Positions 18,954 to 26,059 of a stretch of DNA of 64,000 bases are shown in pieces. The DNA lies in NCBI GenBank assembly GCA_000989565.1, contig LBOO01000001.1:1-64000 (forward strand), given 5' to 3'. The stretch's first letter is position 1; each line of letters opens with the position of its first letter. The notes under the pieces are model-generated. The model worked only from the letters and a program-made list of their open reading frames with translations. It ran no database searches and had not been told where the DNA came from. This stretch comes from Candidatus Peregrinibacteria bacterium GW2011_GWA2_33_10. GTDB taxonomy: Bacteria > Patescibacteriota > Gracilibacteria > UBA1369 > GWC2-33-13. Both the position numbers and the translations under genes were made by a program.

Positions 18954-19238
18954 TCATTCATTCTCCTCAAAACATTCCCTCTGGATCTCACGGGAATGTT
19001 TTTTTATAATCGAAAAAACCTCATCGATCAAATCAACACTCATCCCATATTTTTCCGCTAATTTTTTATTTCTTTTTTTTATCTCTAGTTCCCTTTTCGG
19101 CTGATAAATATTATCATTTCCATGATTTTTTAAAACCGCGATCATTTTCACCAAATTAATTCGCTTATTTATAAGTTTAATAAGTTTCTCATCCACCCTA
19201 TCAATTTTTAGCCTAAATTTATTTATTTTATCATCCAT
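18954..19238 (-). CDS. Chorismate mutase, AroQ class
   Basis: Converts chorismate to prephenate for Phe/Tyr synthesis. With the ATG at 19238 the product is 94 residues, typical for AroQ. The N-terminal pattern KFRLKIDRVDEKLIKLINKRINL has the conserved Arg and D-x-x-L-x-x-L-x-x-R; K-x-x-x-N-x-x-x-x-x-P-x-RE (about 55-65) gives further active-site residues. A longer frame to 19283 would add 15 residues encoded by a heptad repeat, so I reject that start. No other shikimate gene is in the window. Confidence 0.85.
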   Translation of the reverse strand: MDDKINKFRLKIDRVDEKLIKLINKRINLVKMIAVLKNHGNDNIYQPKRELEIKKRNKKLAEKYGMSVDLIDEVFSIIKKHSREIQRECFEENE

Positions 19239-19281
19239 ATACGGATTGCGGATTATAAATTGTGAATTACGGATTGTGATC
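19239..19281. repeat. GATTACG-type heptad repeat upstream of the chorismate mutase gene
   Basis: Degenerate 7-bp-period repeat with units such as GATTGCG, GATTATA, AATTGTG, AATTACG and GATTGTG. Its reverse complement (CGTAATC) is the unit of the large palindrome at the right end of the window. It lies in the divergent promoter region between chorismate mutase and rpsB. Confidence 0.6.
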
Positions 19282-19366
19282 AATTATTCCCTTGCAAACC
19301 TCACAATATTATATTAAATTAGCTTCAGTCAAATTTTTACATTAATAAAGCTAACAAATAAATTCT

Positions 19367-20047
19367 ATGACTAATACTGACATTGTCAATAAAATGCTTG
19401 AAAATGCCGTTCACTTCGGACATAAGACATCGAAATGGAATCCTAAAATGAAAAAATATATTTACGGTGAAAAATTCGGTGTTCATGTGTTTGATTTATT
19501 TAAAACAGCTGAATTATTAAAACAAGCTCAAAATTTCTTACAAACATGCGCCAGCGAGAAAAAGACGGTTTTACTTGTGAGTACCAAGCAGCAGGCGAAA
19601 AAAATTATTGAGGAAACAGCAAAAGCTTTAAATATGCCTTACATATCAGAGCGTTGGATCGGTGGTTTCTTAACGAATTTCGATACCATTAAAAAACGTA
19701 TTAAATTTTTAAATGAACTGAAAGAACAAGAGCAGACCGGCGAACTTGAGAAATATACAAAAAAAGAGGCTATGCAAAGAAAAAAGCAAAAAGAAAAAAT
19801 GGAAAGTATTCTGGGCGGAGTAATCGATTTAAAAAAAATACCTGACGCGATTTTTGTTCTTGACGCGGTTCGCGATAAAATAGCCGTAAAAGAAGCTCAA
19901 AGCATGAATATTCCAATTGTCGCGATTGTAGATTCAAACGCTGATCCAAAAGGAATAGATTATCCTATCCCCGGAAATGACGATGCTTTAAAAGCAATTC
20001 AATTTTTCATGCAGATTGTCAAAGACAGCATGCAATCCGGCAAATAA
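19367..20047 (+). CDS. rpsB: 30S ribosomal protein S2 (uS2)
   Basis: 226 residues, near the usual length (about 240). Family signatures: MLENAVHFGHKTSKWNPKM (residues 10-28), IYGEKFGVHVFDLFKTAELL, WIGGFLTNFDTI (about 103) and the block IPDAIFVLDAVRD through PIVAIVDSNADPKGIDYPIPGNDDA. The classic rpsB-tsf pairing is kept, but a membrane-protein gene lies between the two. Confidence 0.98.
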   Translation: MTNTDIVNKMLENAVHFGHKTSKWNPKMKKYIYGEKFGVHVFDLFKTAELLKQAQNFLQTCASEKKTVLLVSTKQQAKKIIEETAKALNMPYISERWIGGFLTNFDTIKKRIKFLNELKEQEQTGELEKYTKKEAMQRKKQKEKMESILGGVIDLKKIPDAIFVLDAVRDKIAVKEAQSMNIPIVAIVDSNADPKGIDYPIPGNDDALKAIQFFMQIVKDSMQSGK

Positions 20048-20078
20048 ATGGCTGTATTTTAATTTATAACAACATTTT

Positions 20079-20582
20079 ATGCAGGAAGGAACAAATTTAA
20101 ATAACCAAGAAGAAAAACAAAATTCTATTCCTCAAACAGGAAATTCAATAAGCAATGAAGAAAAAAAATTATCAGCGATTTCTTATGTACCGTTTGGCTT
20201 TATATATACAAAAAATAAGTTAAAAAACAGCTCTTTTTGTCAATTTCATATAAAGCAGTCAATTATTTTCTTGGGTGTAAGTATCATAATAATAATCGGA
20301 TTATTTTTTCTGTCGGTCATGATCGGCATTTTTAGTTTTTTGATAGACCTATACGTAATTCTGTATTTTATACTCGCGGGATTTGCAGCTTCCAAAGCCT
20401 TAAAAGGAGAGAAATGGATATTCCCTTCTTTGAAACCTTACTTCAATCAAATAGATCTTAATAGACTTAATATTCCGGGTTTAAATTCCAAAATAAACGA
20501 AAATCAAACTGCAAACAATAACCCTCCCGAGCAAAAAATTCCTCCGGAATCAAATAATCAAAATCCTCCGGTTATCAAATAA
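20079..20582 (+). CDS. Small membrane protein, DUF4870-like
   Basis: 167 residues. A polar N-terminus (1-30) precedes KLSAISYVPFGFIY, a linker with an F-HIKQS segment, and two long hydrophobic helices (about 60-110). The order (LSAISY..P, H-x-[KR]QS, membrane pair) resembles DUF4870/Tic20-like membrane proteins. The C-terminus is Pro/Asn-rich and disordered. It sits within the rpsB-tsf operon with gaps of about 30-40 bp, so it should be co-expressed with translation genes. Function unknown. Confidence 0.7.
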   Translation: MQEGTNLNNQEEKQNSIPQTGNSISNEEKKLSAISYVPFGFIYTKNKLKNSSFCQFHIKQSIIFLGVSIIIIIGLFFLSVMIGIFSFLIDLYVILYFILAGFAASKALKGEKWIFPSLKPYFNQIDLNRLNIPGLNSKINENQTANNNPPEQKIPPESNNQNPPVIK

Positions 20583-20621
20583 CTTTTAAGAAGCATATTT
20601 ATAATTTAATACATATCAAAA

Positions 20622-21209
20622 ATGTCAACATCTATAGATGATATCAAAAATTTAAGAGAAATCACGGGAGTTTCAATGACTGAATGCAAAAAAGCATTGG
20701 AAGAAGCAAATGGCGATCAAGAAAAAGCAATTGAACTTTTAAGAAAAAGAGGTATGGCAAAAGCTGTTGATAAAAAGGAACGTGAGGCTAAAGAAGGAAT
20801 AATTACATCATATATTCATTCTAATCATAAACTGGGCGTATTGGTTGAACTTAATTGTGAAACTGATTTTGTGGCGAAAAATGAAGATTTTATCCGTTTG
20901 GCTAACGATATTGCCATGCAAGTTGCCGCCACAAACCCTGAATGTATTTCCCCTGATGAAGTGTCGGAATCGTTAATTGCGAAAGAAAGAGAAATCTGGA
21001 CAGCCCAATTAGCCAAAGAAGGAAAACCTGCAAATATCATTGATAAAATTATGGAAGGCAAAGAAAAAAAATTCCGCGAAGAACAATCCTTGCTTACTCA
21101 AAATTTTGTTAAAAATCCTGAAATTACAATAGAAAAATTGATTTCAGATGTCGTTGGAAAATTAGGAGAAAACATAAAGGTGAAAAGATTTGCCCGTTTT
21201 GCAATATAG
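20622..21209 (+). CDS. tsf: Elongation factor Ts
   Basis: Guanine nucleotide exchange factor for EF-Tu. 195 residues, the short form with a single core subdomain (E. coli 283). N-terminal UBA-like domain: IKNLREITGVSMTECKKALEEANGD. The TDFVA motif (about residue 84) contacts EF-Tu. The C-terminal part FVKNPEITIEKLISDVVGKLGENIKVKRFARF is typical. Confidence 0.97.
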   Translation: MSTSIDDIKNLREITGVSMTECKKALEEANGDQEKAIELLRKRGMAKAVDKKEREAKEGIITSYIHSNHKLGVLVELNCETDFVAKNEDFIRLANDIAMQVAATNPECISPDEVSESLIAKEREIWTAQLAKEGKPANIIDKIMEGKEKKFREEQSLLTQNFVKNPEITIEKLISDVVGKLGENIKVKRFARFAI

Positions 21210-21279
21210 TCATAAGTATTGTTATTTAACCCAAATTCTGCTATCTTTTTCATGCTTCTTTTAAGTAATCAACCGCTTA

Positions 21280-22488
21280 ATGTCCTCAATCATTACTATT
21301 GAAAAAGCTATAGAAGAGTTTAAACAGGGAAAAGTGATTATAATTATTGACGATGAAGAGCGTGAAAATGAAGGTGATTTTGCTGTAGCCGGAGAAAAAA
21401 TAACACCTGAAATTATTAATTTTATGTCCAAATTCGGACGCGGCTTAATTTGCGCTCCAATTTCAGAAGAAATCGCTGAACGAGTGAATATTTATCCGAT
21501 GGTTAATAAAAACGAGGAAAACACTCAATGTAATTTTACAGTTTCTGTTGATGCGCGCGAAGGTGTTACAACCGGAATTTCCGCTTTCGATCGCGCAAAA
21601 ACTATTCAAACTTTAATTGCTGATAACGCAAAACCTCAGAATTTAGTAAAACCGGGCCATGTTTTCCCTATCGTTGCCAAAGAAGGAGGAGTTTTGGTTC
21701 GCGCCGGACAGACAGAAGCATCAGTAGATTTGGCTATTTTATCTGATTTAAAACCTGCGGCGGTAATCTGTGAAATACTGAATGATGATGGAACAATGGC
21801 ACGACTTCCGGATTTGGAAAAAATCGCCAAAAAACATGACATTCCGATTATCACAGTTAGAGATTTGATTGAATACCGACGCAAAAAAGAAAAACTCATA
21901 TATCCGGAAAGTGAAAGTGTGCTACCTACCAAATATGGTGAATTCAAGATTAAAATTTATAAAAGCAAAGTAGAAAAGGTTGAACATGCGGCATTGATTA
22001 TGGGCGACATTGAAGGAAAAAAAGATGTTTTAACCAGAGTTCACAGTTCATGCATTACAGGAGAAAGTTTCGGCTCCCTTCTCTGCGATTGCCACCAGCA
22101 ACTGGATGCCGCTTTGAAAAAAATCGCAAAAAATAAACAAGGAGTGCTTCTGTATATGAATCAGGAAGGTCGCGGAATAGGACTTGCCAATAAAATAAAA
22201 GCTTATAATTTACAGACAAATCAGGGATTGGATACGGTTGAGGCAAATCATCATTTGGGATTTAAATCGGATTTGCGCGATTACGGAATAGGCGCTCAAA
22301 TTCTGCGTGATTTAGGCCTAACTTCAATACATTTAATGACAAACAATCCCAAAAAAATAATCGGTCTTTCAGGATATGGCTTGCAAATCAGCAAGCGTAT
22401 ACCTCTGGAAATAAAACCGAACAAATTGAATCAAAAATATTTGCATACAAAAAAGCATAAACTCGGCCATTTATTAAAAAAAGTGTAA
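21280..22488 (+). CDS. ribBA: Bifunctional DHBP synthase / GTP cyclohydrolase II
   Basis: Catalyses the two entry steps of riboflavin synthesis: ribulose-5-P to dihydroxybutanone-4-P, and GTP to the diaminopyrimidine. The N-terminal RibB part (1-200) shows IIIIDDEERENEGDF and GVTTGISAFDRA. The C-terminal RibA part (about 205-402) shows TRVHSSCITGESFGSLLCDCHQQL with the zinc cysteines, then MNQEGRGIGL and DLGLTSIHLMTNNPKK. Length is typical for RibBA. It abuts ribD with no gap. No FMN riboswitch is apparent in the 70 bp upstream. Confidence 0.97.
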   Translation: MSSIITIEKAIEEFKQGKVIIIIDDEERENEGDFAVAGEKITPEIINFMSKFGRGLICAPISEEIAERVNIYPMVNKNEENTQCNFTVSVDAREGVTTGISAFDRAKTIQTLIADNAKPQNLVKPGHVFPIVAKEGGVLVRAGQTEASVDLAILSDLKPAAVICEILNDDGTMARLPDLEKIAKKHDIPIITVRDLIEYRRKKEKLIYPESESVLPTKYGEFKIKIYKSKVEKVEHAALIMGDIEGKKDVLTRVHSSCITGESFGSLLCDCHQQLDAALKKIAKNKQGVLLYMNQEGRGIGLANKIKAYNLQTNQGLDTVEANHHLGFKSDLRDYGIGAQILRDLGLTSIHLMTNNPKKIIGLSGYGLQISKRIPLEIKPNKLNQKYLHTKKHKLGHLLKKV

Positions 22489-23577
22489 ATGGATGAAAAA
22501 TTTATAAAAAAAACATTCATATTAGCGAAAAAAGGCGAGGGAAAAACAAATACTAATCCTATAGTAGGTGCTATTTTAGTAAAAAATAATAAAATTATCG
22601 GACAAGGATATCATCAAAAATTTGGAGGAAATCACGCGGAAGTAAATGCAATACTGGATGCGGAGAAAAACGGCAATTCAGTCAAAAATTCAACTCTTTA
22701 TCTTAATCTTGAACCATGCTGTAACTTTGGAAAAACCCCTCCATGCACTGACAAAATAATTTCATCCGGAATAAAAAAAGTGGTTTGCGCTGATATTGAT
22801 CCAAATCCAAAAGTTAATGGAAAAGGTTTAAAAATTATGGAAAAAGCAGGAATTGAAGTAAAATATGGTTTATTAAAAAATGAAGCTAACCGATTCAATG
22901 AACATTATTATTGGCACATCAAGAACAGAAGACCATTTGTAGCCCTGAAAATAGCCCAAAGTCTGGATGGAAAAATAGCTTCGGCGTCAGGAGATTCAAA
23001 ATGGATCACCAATGAAAAATCACGCAAATACGTGCATAAATTGAGAAACAAATACGACGCGATCTTGGTTGGAATTAACACAATTATTATTGATAACAGC
23101 CATCTCGGAGTTCGTTTTGTAAAAGGCGCAGATCCTATTCGCGTAATTTTGGATCCTCATTTCAGAATTCCGGAAAATGCCGCGGTTTTGCGCGACAATA
23201 AAGTGATTCCGGTAACCCTGAATCCAAAAAATTTTTCCACCAAACAAAAAGAACTATATCAAAAACTTCTCAAACAAGGCATAAAATTTATAACATTCGA
23301 TGAAAAAATAGATTTGGAAATCCTAATGAGCAAACTTTATGAATTAAATATCGGCTCGATATTAGTAGAAGGCGGAGCCTACACATTCTCCTCATTCCTA
23401 AAAGCAAAATTAATAAATAAAATTTACACCTTTATTGCCCCTATTATCATCGGAAATAAAAATAGCAAATCAGCGTTTGATTATTTGAATAATGTTAAGA
23501 TGACAGAAACTGTGAAAGTTAAAAAAAACGCATATAAAAAATTTGATGAAAATATTTTAATAATAAGTTATGTTTAG
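22489..23577 (+). CDS. ribD: Riboflavin biosynthesis protein RibD (deaminase/reductase)
   Basis: Bifunctional enzyme of riboflavin synthesis, second and third steps. The N-terminal deaminase has the zinc motifs HAEVNAI (about residue 49) and PCCNFGKTPPC (about 75-85). The C-terminal reductase begins around residue 145 with RPFVALKIAQSLDGKIA and ends with ILVEGGAYTFSSFL. The ATG follows the ribBA stop immediately, so translational coupling is likely. The stop is followed directly by a 124-bp palindrome. Confidence 0.96.
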   Translation: MDEKFIKKTFILAKKGEGKTNTNPIVGAILVKNNKIIGQGYHQKFGGNHAEVNAILDAEKNGNSVKNSTLYLNLEPCCNFGKTPPCTDKIISSGIKKVVCADIDPNPKVNGKGLKIMEKAGIEVKYGLLKNEANRFNEHYYWHIKNRRPFVALKIAQSLDGKIASASGDSKWITNEKSRKYVHKLRNKYDAILVGINTIIIDNSHLGVRFVKGADPIRVILDPHFRIPENAAVLRDNKVIPVTLNPKNFSTKQKELYQKLLKQGIKFITFDEKIDLEILMSKLYELNIGSILVEGGAYTFSSFLKAKLINKIYTFIAPIIIGNKNSKSAFDYLNNVKMTETVKVKKNAYKKFDENILIISYV

Positions 23578-23701
23578 TTTTTTTGTAAAAAACCGGGTAG
23601 ATATTGCTTCAAAAATTATTTTTTGGCTGAGGCGTAGCATCGCTACAGTGAAGTCATAAAATAATTTTTGAAGCAATAGATGCCCTTTTTTTACAAAAAA
23701 A
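23578..23701. repeat. MITE-like 124-bp palindrome (copy A)
   Basis: Imperfect inverted repeat starting right after the ribD stop. The left arm (about 23578-23624, T-rich with GATATTGCTTCAAAAATTAT) mirrors the right arm (about 23657-23701, with ATAATTTTTGAAGCAATAG). The centre contains GGCGTAGCATCGCTAC. The organisation is the same as 40791-40913. Transcribed, it would form a very long hairpin and could end the ribBA-ribD transcript. No coding frame is credible. Confidence 0.75.
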
Positions 23702-23755
23702 CTGTCCATATCATTGGCGGAAGGAGGATAACCAAGTGATATGGACAGATTTTTA
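23702..23755 (+). terminator. Perfect 12-bp hairpin with GGAGG-containing loop and T-run
   Basis: Arms CTGTCCATATCA (23702-23713) and TGATATGGACAG (23737-23748) pair perfectly, followed by ATTTTT. TTGG/CCAA can extend the stem. The loop holds GGAAGGAGGATAA, a strong Shine-Dalgarno-like sequence in a genome where genes almost never have one. A Rho-independent terminator or a small structured RNA are the two readings. Confidence 0.6.
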
Positions 23756-23844
23756 TCATTAAAATTTAATGACATCTCAATTATAATAGTTTTTATAAAA
23801 AAGTCAAGGAAATATATCGGGCATTTGTCTTGTTATAAACATTT

Positions 23845-23873
23845 TTGACATGATTATATCAATAAATTAATTG
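23845..23873 (+). promoter_or_regulatory. Weak sigma70-type promoter for the M23 peptidase gene
   Basis: TTGACA at 23845-23850, a 17-bp spacer, then a poor -10 candidate TAATTG at 23868-23873. If used, transcription starts after the TTG at 23871, which supports the ATG at 23898 as the start of the downstream gene. Confidence 0.4.
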
Positions 23874-23897
23874 AATATTAGATTGAAAAATGTTAAT

Positions 23898-25400
23898 ATG
23901 AAAAGACTTACAAAGATTATGAAAAATAAAAAGTTATTACATCTCATCCTCGGCATTTTAATACTGAATGGTATCCAAATTCATTCTGTTTTTTCGCAAA
24001 ATAATGAGGGATTAAACATCTCTCCTGTAACGGAATCTGCCGAGGAAAATAAATTATCAAGTGAAGAAAACTATTTTTTAAGCAATCAGTATATTATAGA
24101 TCAATTGAAAAAAAGACTTTTAAGCAACAAGAATTTAACGAAAAATTTAGCTGAAAAAATAGAAAAAACCAAAGAAAAAATCACTGATTTAAGTGAAGAT
24201 ATCAATACCCTTGATGGCCAGTTGGGATTATTGAAAAGGCAAATAGCTCTTACTGAAAAGAAAATTTTAGACATTACCAAATATATTTTAGAAAGTGAAA
24301 ATAGAATACGTATATTAATGGAAGAAATTGATAAAAAAAATATAGAATTGGAAGAACAAAAAAGATTGATAGCCGAATATTTCGAGCTTATCTATTACCA
24401 TAAAAATCATTATTATGAAATTGAAACAAAGGAAATCAATGCCGTAAAAATATTAATGGATTCGAAATATTTATCTGAAACCCTAAAAGAAGAAACATAT
24501 CTTTCAATATTGGAGAACGCGGGCGAAGATATTTTTCAACAAATTGAAATTATTAAAAAAGGTATGGAAGTCAAACATATCCAACTCGAAGAGGAAAGAA
24601 AAAAATTAGTGAATCTCAATCATGAATTGGTTGATCAGAAAAAAAAATTAGAGATGCAACAATTGGGAAAAGAAAAATTATTGGAACAAACAAAAGGACA
24701 GAAAGAAATTTTCCACCAAATGCTGATGCAGAGTTTGGACCAAGAACGTGAAGCTGAACAGGAAATTTCAATGTTATTTAATAATATTAATTACTTCAAT
24801 GGGAAAATTGAAAAAGCGAAAGAAACCCTGACTCCTGAAGATTATGAAGAAATAAAAAGAATCAAAGAAGAATTTGAAAGTGGAAATATTGATTTGAATT
24901 TGACGAATCAATCTACATTTCCAATATGGCCCGTTATTCCTAGAAGCATAAGCGCGTACTTTGATGATCAGGGATATCAAAAAGTGTTTGGTGTGCCGCA
25001 TAGAGCCTTGGATATCCCAACTCCTCAAGGTACGCCAATTCTCTCCCCTGACAAAGGCATAATTTTAAAAGTCAGAGATAATGGCTTCGGGTATAGCTAC
25101 ATTGTAATTGCTCATCGAAATAACTTAATTACAGTTTACGGACACGTTAGCAAAATTTTAGTTCAAGAAGGTGAATTTATAGAAATGGGACAGATTATTG
25201 GTTTAAGCGGCGGTGGTATAGGAACTCCGGGAGCGGGAGTCCGCACCACCGGCCCTCATCTGCATTTTGAAGTTCATAAAGGCGGCATAAAAGTTGATCC
25301 TCTTGATTATCTAAAACTGGAAGCTTTACCAATTGAATATCTACCGGTAGAAAAAATTAAAAAATACAGCGAAACTAATGCTGAAGCCATAGTCGAATAA
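23898..25400 (+). CDS. Secreted murein hydrolase, coiled coil plus M23 peptidase (EnvC-like)
   Basis: Extracytoplasmic protein of 500 residues from the ATG at 23898 (a TTG nine codons upstream is possible but less likely). A basic start and hydrophobic stretch (KKLLHLILGILILNGI) form a signal peptide or anchor. Residues about 60-310 are heptad-rich coiled coil. The C-terminal M23/LytM domain has the zinc-ligand pattern HRALD, then TVYGHVS and TGPHLHFEVH. Active-site residues are present, so it may cut peptidoglycan crosslinks, unlike EnvC itself, which only activates amidases. Confidence 0.88.
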   Translation: MKRLTKIMKNKKLLHLILGILILNGIQIHSVFSQNNEGLNISPVTESAEENKLSSEENYFLSNQYIIDQLKKRLLSNKNLTKNLAEKIEKTKEKITDLSEDINTLDGQLGLLKRQIALTEKKILDITKYILESENRIRILMEEIDKKNIELEEQKRLIAEYFELIYYHKNHYYEIETKEINAVKILMDSKYLSETLKEETYLSILENAGEDIFQQIEIIKKGMEVKHIQLEEERKKLVNLNHELVDQKKKLEMQQLGKEKLLEQTKGQKEIFHQMLMQSLDQEREAEQEISMLFNNINYFNGKIEKAKETLTPEDYEEIKRIKEEFESGNIDLNLTNQSTFPIWPVIPRSISAYFDDQGYQKVFGVPHRALDIPTPQGTPILSPDKGIILKVRDNGFGYSYIVIAHRNNLITVYGHVSKILVQEGEFIEMGQIIGLSGGGIGTPGAGVRTTGPHLHFEVHKGGIKVDPLDYLKLEALPIEYLPVEKIKKYSETNAEAIVE

Positions 25401-25532
25401 TTATAGATAATAAAATATTATAAAAAAACAAAATAAAAGTTTATGCCACCGCATGATGGTTGATTTAAAATAAAAAAACGATATTCTTGTTACGCAAAAA
25501 TAGAAATTAACATAATTATTAATTATATAAAT

Positions 25533-25988
25533 ATGTATGATAAAGGATTAAAAATAAACGTTCAGAATAAATTAAGTCAAATTTTAGATGAACTGGAAGA
25601 TTTAATAAGATGTTCAGTAGTTTATGGGCTTCCATGTCACGAAAATACTGAAAAATATCTTGATTTAAAAAAAGAAGCAAAGAGCTTAGGTGATTTAGAA
25701 AATTTTTTACAAAAAGAAACAGAAATTACATATGAAGTACAGGAGATTAAAGATATAGATGGATTAACGAAAGAATTAGAAAACTTAATGACTAGTACGT
25801 CTAGGTTTGGGGGTACGAATCATCAAAATACAGAAAATTACGAAACTTTAAAAATGATCGCTATAAAACTGGGACTTTTAGATCAATTTGTAAATGAAGA
25901 AAAAATATTATTAAGTAAAATTGATTATTCAAAAAGAGTGCAAATTTTATGCGCCGGACTAAAGGCTAAATTATATAATGAAATGTAA
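25533..25988 (+). CDS. Hypothetical protein with two internal repeats
   Basis: 151 residues, not recognised. Two copies of a motif of about 48 residues are visible (about 14-63 and 74-123): L-x-x-ELE-x-L, a Gly, then H-x-NTE-x-Y-x-x-LK-x-x-A-x-x-LG, ending in L-x-x-F. No signal peptide or membrane helix. A single gene before a terminator that it shares with the 939-residue secreted protein gene on the other strand. Confidence 0.55.
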   Translation: MYDKGLKINVQNKLSQILDELEDLIRCSVVYGLPCHENTEKYLDLKKEAKSLGDLENFLQKETEITYEVQEIKDIDGLTKELENLMTSTSRFGGTNHQNTENYETLKMIAIKLGLLDQFVNEEKILLSKIDYSKRVQILCAGLKAKLYNEM

Positions 25989-26000
25989 ATTCACCCAAAT

Positions 26001-26031
26001 AAAAAGCCATGGGATTTCACCAAGGCTTTTT
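26001..26031. terminator. Bidirectional terminator
   Basis: AAAAAGCC and GGCTTTTT arms form an 8-bp stem with a 15-nt loop between convergent genes ending at 25988 (plus) and 26060 (minus). A- and T-tracts on either side allow action in both directions. Confidence 0.7.
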
Positions 26032-26059
26032 AAGTCCAATCTGATTTTTCATTAATTTG

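Noticed and set aside
19239..19283. Longer start of the chorismate mutase gene
   Set aside because: The 15 extra residues are encoded by a heptad repeat and are not part of the AroQ domain; the ATG at 19238 gives the normal length.
21210..21279. FMN riboswitch before ribBA
   Set aside because: Only 70 bp separate tsf and ribBA, too short for the RFN element, and its conserved GC-rich core is not visible.
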